Shown: positions 6,834 to 11,872 of the stretch, piece after piece
Layout: each line of letters opens with the position of its first letter
Position numbering within the stretch: the stretch's first letter is position 1
From: an uncultured Oscillospiraceae bacterium
Lineage (GTDB): Bacteria > Bacillota > Clostridia > Oscillospirales > Oscillospiraceae
DNA length: 15,231 bases
Reading direction: 5' to 3'
Assembly: GCA_958423465.1 (NCBI GenBank)
Contig: CATZRD010000045.1
Location: 1-15,231, forward strand
The notes under the pieces: generated by a model
The model's database searches: none
What the model was told of the DNA's origin: nothing
What the model saw: only the letters and a program-made list of their open reading frames with translations
Program-made: the position numbers and the translations under genes

Positions 6834-7759
6834 ATGGATAGCCCGCCCAGGGATGGCCCCTGGCTGGGGTGATCCTTGTCGGCCAGCAGTTGTACCAGAG
6901 TTTTCAAATCCTCCGGTGCAATCCGCTCAACCGCCTGGCACAGCCGGTTGAGGCCATTGATGGACAGGCGTTCCGCCGGAATGCTGCTGATGACCTCGCC
7001 GGGCAGGGTGCTGTCTACTATCCAAAAGTGGGGGCTGTCCCGGATGCCGGTGCGGCACAGGAGACGTTCCAGCCTTTCCGGGCTGTCCGGCAGAACCAGC
7101 AGTGTGCTCTGCCCCTCGCCGTAGGATGCCTCCAGGAGTATGACGAACTCCCGGTCAAGATAGTCCGGAAAGGGGCCGCCCTCCTTGTAGAACTTCTCCA
7201 GCTCCATACCGTTATCATAAACCACGCCATAGGGTGTGATAGTGCCATGCTTGTTGAGGATCAACTTCAAGGCCGCTGCTCTGCCATCCACCTGTTCCAG
7301 CTCCTCCTCACTGGCACAGCCGCCCTCCAGCGTCATGTAATGCTGGCGGCCTACAGCGTCCAAATCCGAAAAGTCCGTGATCACCGTGGCCTGCTGGCAG
7401 CAGAAGGTAAGATTGATGAAGTCCGTCATATCAAACGTACCCAGCCTGACCGCCATAGCCTGGAACTGGGCGGCCTCATAGTCGTCAAAGCTGTCCAGCC
7501 GCCGGGCCAGGTAGTCCAGCTCGTCCAGATTGGCGCCCACCTTCTCCAGGCGTTTGAGGATGGGGAAGCCGCTCTCCAACTCGTCCACCCGGCAGTCCCG
7601 TTTCAGGGGGGCTCCCAGCTCCATAGCGGCCAGGCATTCCAGGGTGCGCTCATATTCCATGCCGGGGATGGGGAAGGGGATGGTCACCTGGCCATACTCC
7701 GGGTGCGCCGCGTTGCTCAGGACACAGCGCAGCACCGGCTGTCTGTTCTGTGTGGTCAC
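6830..7759 (-). CDS. ArdA-like anti-restriction domain protein, 309 aa
   Basis: Residues 1-172 form one ArdA-like module: an N-terminal strand region (YGQVTIPFPIPGMEYERTL), the central LDELDYLARRLDSFDDYEAAQF and INLTFCCQQA, then DFSDLDAVGRQHYM and GTITPYGVVYDNG. Residues about 196-290 look like the first part of a second module (STLLVLPDSPERLERL, then INGLNRLCQAVERI) that stops short. The family blocks type I restriction by mimicking DNA. The start is GTG at 7759, overlapping the upstream stop as ATGTGA, with AGGAGG nine bases before it. The C-terminus QGPSLGGLSM matches the tail of the upstream gene (QGPEIGGQQM) although the proteins are otherwise unrelated. Assignment is by pattern memory. 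Confidence 0.7.
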   Translation of the reverse strand: MTTQNRQPVLRCVLSNAAHPEYGQVTIPFPIPGMEYERTLECLAAMELGAPLKRDCRVDELESGFPILKRLEKVGANLDELDYLARRLDSFDDYEAAQFQAMAVRLGTFDMTDFINLTFCCQQATVITDFSDLDAVGRQHYMTLEGGCASEEELEQVDGRAAALKLILNKHGTITPYGVVYDNGMELEKFYKEGGPFPDYLDREFVILLEASYGEGQSTLLVLPDSPERLERLLCRTGIRDSPHFWIVDSTLPGEVISSIPAERLSINGLNRLCQAVERIAPEDLKTLVQLLADKDHPSQGPSLGGLSM

Positions 7760-8115
7760 ATCTGCTGCCCTCCTATCTCCGGCCCCTGGCGGGGCACGTA
7801 ATCCTCCAGCGGCCTGGGGTTCTCCTCCCCATACAGGTCATAGGTCATATCGTCCGCCGCCTTGCGCACCGCCGGGTCATCCGTCAGGGTCTCGAAGCGG
7901 AAGCCGGTCACATCCCTTGTGGGCAGCTCCTCCCGGATGGTCCGGAGGTAATCCTGTGGGGCTGTGAACTCCATGCGCTCGCCATTGGCAAAGGAAACCC
8001 GGCCCACCGGCCTGTCCAGTCCCACTGTTCTGTCCGCCTGGTCATCTGAGTAGAACAGGCCGGCCTCCTCACGGGCGGCCGGCCGCAGGGGAAAGCGATT
8101 GTTACATGGATTCAT
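7756..8115 (-). CDS. Hypothetical accessory protein, 119 aa
   Basis: This small protein has the recurrent segment DYLRTIREELPTRDVTGFRF (residues 55-74) followed by ETLTDDPAVRKAADDMTYDL and YGEENPRPLEDYV. I know this segment as a repeated unit in large multidomain proteins of gut conjugative elements, without a function. Here it stands alone. The start at 8115 overlaps the stop of the Cys-rich gene by 14 bases and has GGAGGAG about 11 bases upstream. The open frame continues upstream to 8385, but that part is Arg/Pro-rich and out of phase with the better Cys-rich frame, so it is left out. The C-terminus is QGPEIGGQQM, and its last codon forms the ATGTGA junction with the next gene. Confidence 0.72.
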   Translation of the reverse strand: MNPCNNRFPLRPAAREEAGLFYSDDQADRTVGLDRPVGRVSFANGERMEFTAPQDYLRTIREELPTRDVTGFRFETLTDDPAVRKAADDMTYDLYGEENPRPLEDYVPRQGPEIGGQQM

Positions 8116-8398
8116 CTGTGTGAATCTCCTCCTTAGTTTCTTGCTCTGCCCACCTGTCCGTGGCATTGAGCCGCCGCATCTCCGAGCGCAGGCACTTCCC
8201 ATCCTTCCCCCAGCAGAGGAAGCCGTTGGCAGGGTAGGGGCAGCCCACACAGAGGGGGGAGCGGGTGCATACTGGCCTGGGCGGCGGTTCCGCCGGGTGC
8301 TCCGGGGCATAAATCTTACGGGCACTGAAATGGAATAAAATCTGGGCATAGAAAAAGGCGGCGCCTGATTTGGCGCCGCCCTCACATGGACGGTTCAA
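8102..8398 (-). CDS. Small Cys-rich protein with C-x5-C-x2-C-x8-C-x6-C
   Basis: Residues 44-69 contain five cysteines spaced x5, x2, x8 and x6 in VCTRSPLCVGCPYPANGF and LCWGKDGKCL, followed by a charged helix. This looks like a small metal- or Fe-S-binding protein; the function is unknown. The start is uncertain. The only clear upstream initiator is a TTG at 8398, seven bases after GAGGGAG, but that would place the terminator hairpin at 8352-8380 inside the coding region. No in-frame ATG or GTG lies between the hairpin and the cysteines. The last bases overlap the next gene. The coding frame around the cysteines is convincing; the first 30 codons are not. Confidence 0.55.
   Translation of the reverse strand: MNRPCEGGAKSGAAFFYAQILFHFSARKIYAPEHPAEPPPRPVCTRSPLCVGCPYPANGFLCWGKDGKCLRSEMRRLNATDRWAEQETKEEIHTDESM
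8348..8398 (-). repeat. Direct repeat copy A (about 50 bp, includes terminator)
   Basis: From ATAG through the hairpin to GGAC, this stretch matches 9118-9160 with one deletion and three substitutions by eye, and weaker similarity continues for about ten bases. On the minus strand the flank reads codons for N-L-E-P-S-M-stop against K-L-G-Q-S-I-stop at the other copy, as if it were the fossil 3' end of a related gene. Confidence 0.65.
8352..8380 (-). terminator. GC-rich hairpin with U-tract, repeat copy A
   Basis: GGCGGCGCC (8372-8380, minus strand) pairs with GGCGCCGCC (8357-8365), a perfect 9-bp stem with a six-base loop, followed on the minus strand by TTTTTCTAT. It is nearly identical to the hairpin at 9122-9148. 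It would terminate, or be read through into, the Cys-rich frame. Confidence 0.7.
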
Positions 8399-8561
8399 GA
8401 TTTACTCCCTCTTTCTATATCAGATGTTGCGCTACCGCCGGCGGTTAGCCTCGCCCTGGGACAGGGCGGCCTTTCCACTCCAGTGGAAGTAAACGATCCT
8501 TCTTTGGCGCAAAGGTGAGGGGGGCTGTCCAAGGACAGCCCCCCTCCTGTATGCTTCCGTC
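8399..8561. other. Gene-free stretch filled with consecutive hairpins
   Basis: This holds no convincing gene. It contains a perfect palindrome ACCGCCGGCGGT (8434-8445), CGCCCTG/CAGGGCG (8452-8468), TTCCACT/AGTGGAA (8473-8488), CTTTG/CAAAG (8502-8514) and a 14-bp stem at 8517-8546. It could be a structured leader, a small RNA, or simply spacer with terminators. Confidence 0.45.
8517..8546 (-). terminator. Strong hairpin after the 142-aa gene
   Basis: GAGGGGGGCTGTCC (8517-8530) pairs with its exact complement at 8533-8546. It lies 15 bases after the stop of the 142-aa gene. There is no long U-tract after it on the minus strand (only CACCTTTG), so termination would be weak and it may instead protect the mRNA 3' end. 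Confidence 0.55.
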
Positions 8562-8990
8562 TCAGATTTTAGATGGCCCGCACTCCGCGATCCAACTGTC
8601 CAGGTTCAGGCTTTCCGCCATGAGAAGGGCCAGCTTGTGCATCGCCGCCCGGTCTTGGGCATCCTCCAGCCTGGCCGTCGTCTCAAACAGGCCCCAGAGC
8701 AGTTCGGCAATCATCTTGCCGTCGTAAGGCTTCAGCAGTTCGCTGTTGGGCAGAGCGTCCTCGCTGCTCCCGCTGCGCAGAAGCTGCCGTTCTCTTTCAA
8801 TCAGCTCCAGGCTGGCCTGCAGGCTCTCCCGGGGCACTTCCCAGGCTTTGGCAATCAGCTTCACGCCTGCCTCCATGGGAGCCTCATCCCCGATCTTGTC
8901 CGGCCCGCCCAGCGCCAGGGCATTGATTGCCTCCTCAGTTATCTGCTGAAGCAGCTTCTCCGGCGCGGGATGCTTCTCAATCTGTTTCAT
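8562..8990 (-). CDS. Hypothetical helical accessory protein, 142 aa
   Basis: An acidic, almost entirely alpha-helical soluble protein: EKLLQQITEEAINALAL, then LQASLELIERERQLL, GKMIAELLWGLFETTARLED and MHKLALLMAESLNLDSWI, in pieces. I do not recognise a family. The ATG at 8990 is chosen over the open frame to 9032 because GAGGAGGA lies about 8 bases upstream. It stands between two hairpins, 8517-8546 downstream and 9122-9148 upstream, so it forms its own small block. The upstream gap of about 130 bases has room for a promoter, but only a weak candidate (TTGCGG, 16 bases, TATGGT) is visible. It lacks the Gly-Gly-Met tail of neighbouring proteins. Confidence 0.7.
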   Translation of the reverse strand: MKQIEKHPAPEKLLQQITEEAINALALGGPDKIGDEAPMEAGVKLIAKAWEVPRESLQASLELIERERQLLRSGSSEDALPNSELLKPYDGKMIAELLWGLFETTARLEDAQDRAAMHKLALLMAESLNLDSWIAECGPSKI

Positions 8991-9117
8991 ACGTGTGTCC
9001 TCCTCGTTATTTTTTGGTGGGCTTCTGACCACAACAATACCCGCTTTTGCGGGATAAAGCTATCACCATACGTAACGAAAAAAATGCCGCAAACCAAGCG
9101 ATACCAACAATTTCTGT

Positions 9118-9160
9118 ATAGAAAAAGCGGCGCCTGATTTGGCACCGCCCTCATATGGAC
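9118..9160 (-). repeat. Direct repeat copy B (includes terminator and end of 220-aa gene)
   Basis: This is the partner of 8348-8398. The copy spans the last codons and stop of the 220-aa gene plus its hairpin, which suggests that copy A arose from duplication of a gene end. Confidence 0.65.
9122..9148 (-). terminator. Intrinsic terminator, repeat copy B
   Basis: GCGGTGCC (9141-9148, minus strand) pairs with GGCGCCGC (9127-9134) with one T-G wobble and a six-base loop, followed by TTTTTCTAT. It begins just after the TGA of the 220-aa gene. Confidence 0.75.
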
Positions 9161-9813
9161 TGTCCAAGCTTCTGACTTTCGCTCTGCATCTGATCCTGGG
9201 TTCTTTCCGGCAGCTGGGCTGTGATCTGATCCAGGAGGCGCCGGCATTGGAACTCCTGCTGGTAGGAGGCGGGGCCCTCTCCATAGAGGAAGCCCTGCAC
9301 CGCCTGGCGCAGCCCCTCCAGCTGCTCCCGGTCAAAGACCCGTTCCCTGGCCACCAGCCCGGAGCGGAGGGCGAAGTCCTCCCTGGCGCCCTGATAGTCC
9401 TCCATGTAGTAGTGGCCGTTGTTGACCCCGCTCCGGTCATAGTCCCGGGCCCAGGTGACGAACTGGGCCCCCAGCAGCGTCTCTGTCCCGGCCAGCACTG
9501 TGCCGTTGAACTCTGCCAGCACCCGGTAACCGTCCGCCAGGCCATCCGCCTTCAGAGGTGGGGCATTCTCCAGAAGCGTCATGTACTCCATCACCGTCCC
9601 CGCCGCCTCCGTGGCCTGAGCCAGGGCGGCCTTTGCCCTGCTGGTGTCTACCCAGGTGGGGTCATACCGGACGGCGCCGCTCTCCGTGACCCGGCACAGG
9701 ATGCGTCCGTTCCACTCCACCGGGAGCAGGCCGTCCTCCTCCAGCGGCCGGGGCAGTAGCTCCCGCCGCCGCAGGGCGTAGGACAGTTCCTCGAAATAGG
9801 TTTTGGGGGGCAT
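9151..9813 (-). CDS. Hypothetical accessory protein, 220 aa
   Basis: This protein type is familiar from gut conjugative elements but has no function that I know. Visible parts are an N-terminal YFEELSYALRRRELLPRPL with VEWNGRILCRVTESGAVRYD (about 6-49), a helical middle (AKAALAQATEAAGTVMEYM), and a conserved-looking core LADGYRVLAEFNGTVLAG, FVTWARDYDRSGVNNGHYYM and EDFALRSGLV (about 107-168), then a helical end. There is no signal peptide or membrane segment. The ATG at 9813 has AAAGGAGG about 8 bases upstream. It is the first gene of the accessory run in transcription order, next to the gene-free strip before tRNA-Val. No clear promoter is visible ahead of it. It ends in LGQSI, directly against a terminator. 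Confidence 0.72.
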   Translation of the reverse strand: MPPKTYFEELSYALRRRELLPRPLEEDGLLPVEWNGRILCRVTESGAVRYDPTWVDTSRAKAALAQATEAAGTVMEYMTLLENAPPLKADGLADGYRVLAEFNGTVLAGTETLLGAQFVTWARDYDRSGVNNGHYYMEDYQGAREDFALRSGLVARERVFDREQLEGLRQAVQGFLYGEGPASYQQEFQCRRLLDQITAQLPERTQDQMQSESQKLGQSI

Positions 9814-10180
9814 GTTCGTATTCCTCCTTTGGGGGCTCAGCGCCCTTTTTCGATCACCGTTCTGCGCCCCTGCCCGGGAATTTCACCATACCATCTTCTC
9901 TACAAAAATCTATTCAGCAAAGCAGACGCAAAGGTGTGCGCCCTTTTTGAACTTCCTGTGCAGCAAAAAAGCGCCGGTCTGATGGTTGCGAAACCAACAA
10001 ACCGACGCTCTACTTTTTGTATATATTTTTTCCTCCATTTGGCGGCCTTCAGGGCTGAAAAAGGGCGCAGGGGAGGGGTAACCGGTATCTTATGGAGCGA
10101 TCCGGGGTTCAATGTCCTTCTGTGGCTCCACAAGCCTCGAAAATATCTTTTTTTCAGAACACAAATTTCAGGGAAATAAA
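9814..10180. other. Gene-free strip between accessory block and tRNA-Val
   Basis: No convincing gene is present. An open frame at 9900-10190 on the minus strand has no ribosome site and runs through a hairpin. The strip is more AT-rich than its flanks. It holds three copies of GCGCCCTTTTT: direct at 9840 and 9938, and inverted ending at 10068. It also holds the hairpin at 9965-10008. It is a candidate end of the mobile element, but no duplicated attachment sequence can be seen within the window. Confidence 0.5.
9965..10008 (-). terminator. Imperfect long hairpin with six-T tail
   Basis: On the minus strand GCGTCGGTTTGTTGGTTT pairs imperfectly with AACCATCAGACCGGCGC around a short GC-rich loop, followed by TTTTTT. 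It resembles an intrinsic terminator with a few mismatches, isolating the accessory genes from the tRNA transcript. Confidence 0.6.
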
Positions 10181-10241
10181 AAAGCCACACCCTCTGATAC
10201 TCTAAGCATTCCGCTTAAAATATCCAGATTGGTGTGGCTTT
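10178..10241 (-). terminator. Terminator of tRNA-Val
   Basis: AAAGCCACACC (10231-10241, minus strand) pairs with GGTGTGGCTTT (10181-10191), an 11-bp stem enclosing a second small stem (10203-10207 with 10213-10217). It is followed by six T. It begins two bases after the CCA end of the tRNA. Confidence 0.85.
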
Positions 10242-10242
10242 A

Positions 10243-10319
10243 TGGTGGACGCTAACGGACTTGAACCGCTGACCCCCTGCACGTCAAGCAGGTGCTCTAG
10301 CCAGCTGAGCTAAGCGTCC
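10243..10319 (-). tRNA. tRNA-Val (anticodon GAC), CCA encoded
   Basis: The minus strand gives a 7-bp acceptor stem (GGACGCT with AGCGTCC), discriminator A and encoded CCA. The D-arm reads AGCTCAGCTGGCTAGAGC. The anticodon stem is CCTGC/GCAGG with loop TTGACGT, hence anticodon GAC for Val GUC/GUU codons. The T-arm contains GGTTCAAGTCC. It is 77 bases including CCA. It has its own promoter and terminator and separates accessory from core-like genes; tRNA 3' ends are common integration sites, and the accessory genes lie on the 3' side. Confidence 0.95.
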
Positions 10320-10336
10320 GGATGCGGAACGATGAT

Positions 10337-10365
10337 ATGATACCGCACCCGGACCGGTTTGTCAA
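10337..10365 (-). promoter_or_regulatory. Consensus sigma-A promoter for tRNA-Val
   Basis: The minus strand reads TTGACA (10360-10365), a 17-base spacer, then TATCAT (10337-10342). Transcription would begin about 7 bases on, roughly 10 bases before the tRNA. The -35 box lies nine bases after the lipoprotein stop. Confidence 0.88.
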
Positions 10366-10373
10366 GGGTTTTT

Positions 10374-11252
10374 TCACATTTTCGGACCATTTTCCTGGGA
10401 AAGGCGGCTGCCGGCGGCGGCCGCCAGGGCCTCCGTGCCGCCGGTGAGCCAAAGCTCCACGATGCCGGGGCGATCCACGTCGGGATAGAAGCGCAGGACC
10501 CAGGGGCAGGGCGGGATCTCCGGCGGAGGCGTCTCCTGGATCTCCCCGCCCTCCGGACCGGCGGGGTCCTCCCCTTCCGATCCGTCCGCGGGCGCCTGCG
10601 CCTCCGCTTCGGCCTCCTCCGCGGGCTGCTCCGTTTCCGGGGCGGGGGCCTCACCGCCGGTCTCCTCCGACGCCTCCTCCGGGGCCAGGCTCTCCAGATA
10701 CAGGGCCTCCCACTGCTGATCCACCACCTGGGCCACCTCCTCCCGGCTGACGGTCTCGTGGGGGAAGGACACGGTCAGCCGCTCCAGCTCCTCCCGCAGG
10801 GCCAGCCGCAGCAGATCCGCCAGGGACTGGCTGTCGGAGATGGCCATGAGGCTGTCCACGTTCTCCGCGTCCTTCCGGTAGACCAGGGTAAAGGTATAGG
10901 CGGTGTAGTCCTCCTGCCAGTCCATGAGGAAGGTCATGTGGTCGATGAGATAGGCCCCCATCATGGTCTCCCGGCACACCTCGCTCCGGGCGGCGTTGGC
11001 CACCGTAAAGGCGTCCTCGTCCCCGTAGTAGCGGATGGTCCCCTCCTCCGAGCGCTGGTCCAGCAGCAGCAGCAGGGAGTTCACCAGATCCTGATAGGTC
11101 TCCGCCCGCATGGTGTCCTCCGCCGCCGGGTCCCAATACCGGTCGGTATACGGCTCCTCCACGCTGTAGGACCGGCCCTCCAGCGGGGAGGCACAGCCCG
11201 TCAGCAGACACAGCGCCAACAGCGCCGCGAAAACGCCCCGCGGCCGCCTCAT
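10374..11252 (-). CDS. Lipoprotein with Glu/Pro/Ala-rich linker, 292 aa
   Basis: The first 20 residues are a lipoprotein signal: MRRPRG, a hydrophobic core (VFAALLALCLL) and lipobox LTGC with the lipidated Cys at 20. The mature part should sit on the outer face of the membrane. Residues about 45-185 are mixed helix and strand (TYQDLVNSLLLLLDQRSEE, VYRKDAENVDSLMAISD). Residues about 187-248 are a low-complexity Glu/Pro/Ala linker. The last 40 residues (WVLRFYPDVDRPGIVELWL) look folded. No family is recognised. The ATG overlaps the stop of the LUD gene as TGATG, so the two are coupled. A much longer overlapping frame in the same phase is rejected because its upstream part is a shadow of the LUD gene. 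Confidence 0.85.
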   Translation of the reverse strand: MRRPRGVFAALLALCLLTGCASPLEGRSYSVEEPYTDRYWDPAAEDTMRAETYQDLVNSLLLLLDQRSEEGTIRYYGDEDAFTVANAARSEVCRETMMGAYLIDHMTFLMDWQEDYTAYTFTLVYRKDAENVDSLMAISDSQSLADLLRLALREELERLTVSFPHETVSREEVAQVVDQQWEALYLESLAPEEASEETGGEAPAPETEQPAEEAEAEAQAPADGSEGEDPAGPEGGEIQETPPPEIPPCPWVLRFYPDVDRPGIVELWLTGGTEALAAAAGSRLSQENGPKM

Positions 11253-11854
11253 CAGTAGCCCAGCTCCTGATCCACCAGCACGACCTCCATCTCCATCCCC
11301 AGCATGGGCTGGTAATGGACCACCAGAGCCCGGCAGATCCGCTCCGGGCTGCCGCAGTCGTAGCACCGGTCGCCCTTCGCGGCGCAGGGGGTCTTTCGGC
11401 CCAGACGCTGGGCGTTTTTGGGGGCCACCACGTTGCGCAGCCGGTGGAGGGCGGTGTGGAAGTCCGGGGAGATCTTGTTGCGCCCGGCCACAAAATAGAC
11501 CTTCTGGTGGCCGTACAGGGACGAGGCCACCCGGTTGCCCCGGCCGTCGATGTTCAAAATGGCCCCGTCCGCCTGGGACACGGCGTTGGCGGAGAGGAGA
11601 TAGACCTGGGCGGCGGTGGCCATGGCCCGGGCCTCCTCCGGGCTGCAGGGGGTAAGGCCGTGGCTGAACACCACGTTGTGCCGGGCCAGGCTCTCCCCCA
11701 GGCCCAGCTGGGCCAGGGTCATGGACCCGCCCATGCCTACGGTGACGCCGTCGATCTGCCGGTTGAGGTAGGCGGCGGCCTCCTCTCCCGTGGCGAACAC
11801 GGACACGGCGAAGCCGTTTTTCTCCAGAGCCTCTTTTACCTGTTCCAATGCCAT
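11252..11854 (-). CDS. LUD-domain protein with C-terminal Cys cluster
   Basis: This 200-residue protein has the LUD/DUF162 fold signature seen in LutC/YkgG-type lactate-utilisation proteins: GVTVGMGGSMTLAQLGL (36-52), ADGAILNIDGRGNRVASSLY (95-114) and VYFVAGRNKI (119-128). A cluster C157, C164, C167, C174 near the end could bind a metal or Fe-S centre; I know similar endings from stand-alone clostridial LUD proteins. LutA and LutB partners are absent, so a role in lactate oxidation is not supported. AAGGAGGA lies 7 bases before the ATG. It starts 18 bases after the MFS stop and is coupled to the lipoprotein gene, so it probably belongs to the exporter transcript. Confidence 0.88.
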   Translation of the reverse strand: MALEQVKEALEKNGFAVSVFATGEEAAAYLNRQIDGVTVGMGGSMTLAQLGLGESLARHNVVFSHGLTPCSPEEARAMATAAQVYLLSANAVSQADGAILNIDGRGNRVASSLYGHQKVYFVAGRNKISPDFHTALHRLRNVVAPKNAQRLGRKTPCAAKGDRCYDCGSPERICRALVVHYQPMLGMEMEVVLVDQELGY

Positions 11855-11872
11855 AGGGATGTCCTCCTTCGC

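Noticed and set aside
8058..8086. Palindromes GGCCGGCC and GCGGCCGGCCGC
   Set aside because: They lie inside a coding region of high GC; chance is likely.
8391..8400. A 9-base match to the tRNA T-arm (CGGTTCAAG) as an attachment-site copy
   Set aside because: Too short, lies on the opposite strand, and includes no more of the tRNA 3' end.
9900..10190. A 96-codon minus-strand ORF in the gene-free strip
   Set aside because: No ribosome site, odd Arg/Phe-rich composition, and it runs through a terminator-like hairpin.
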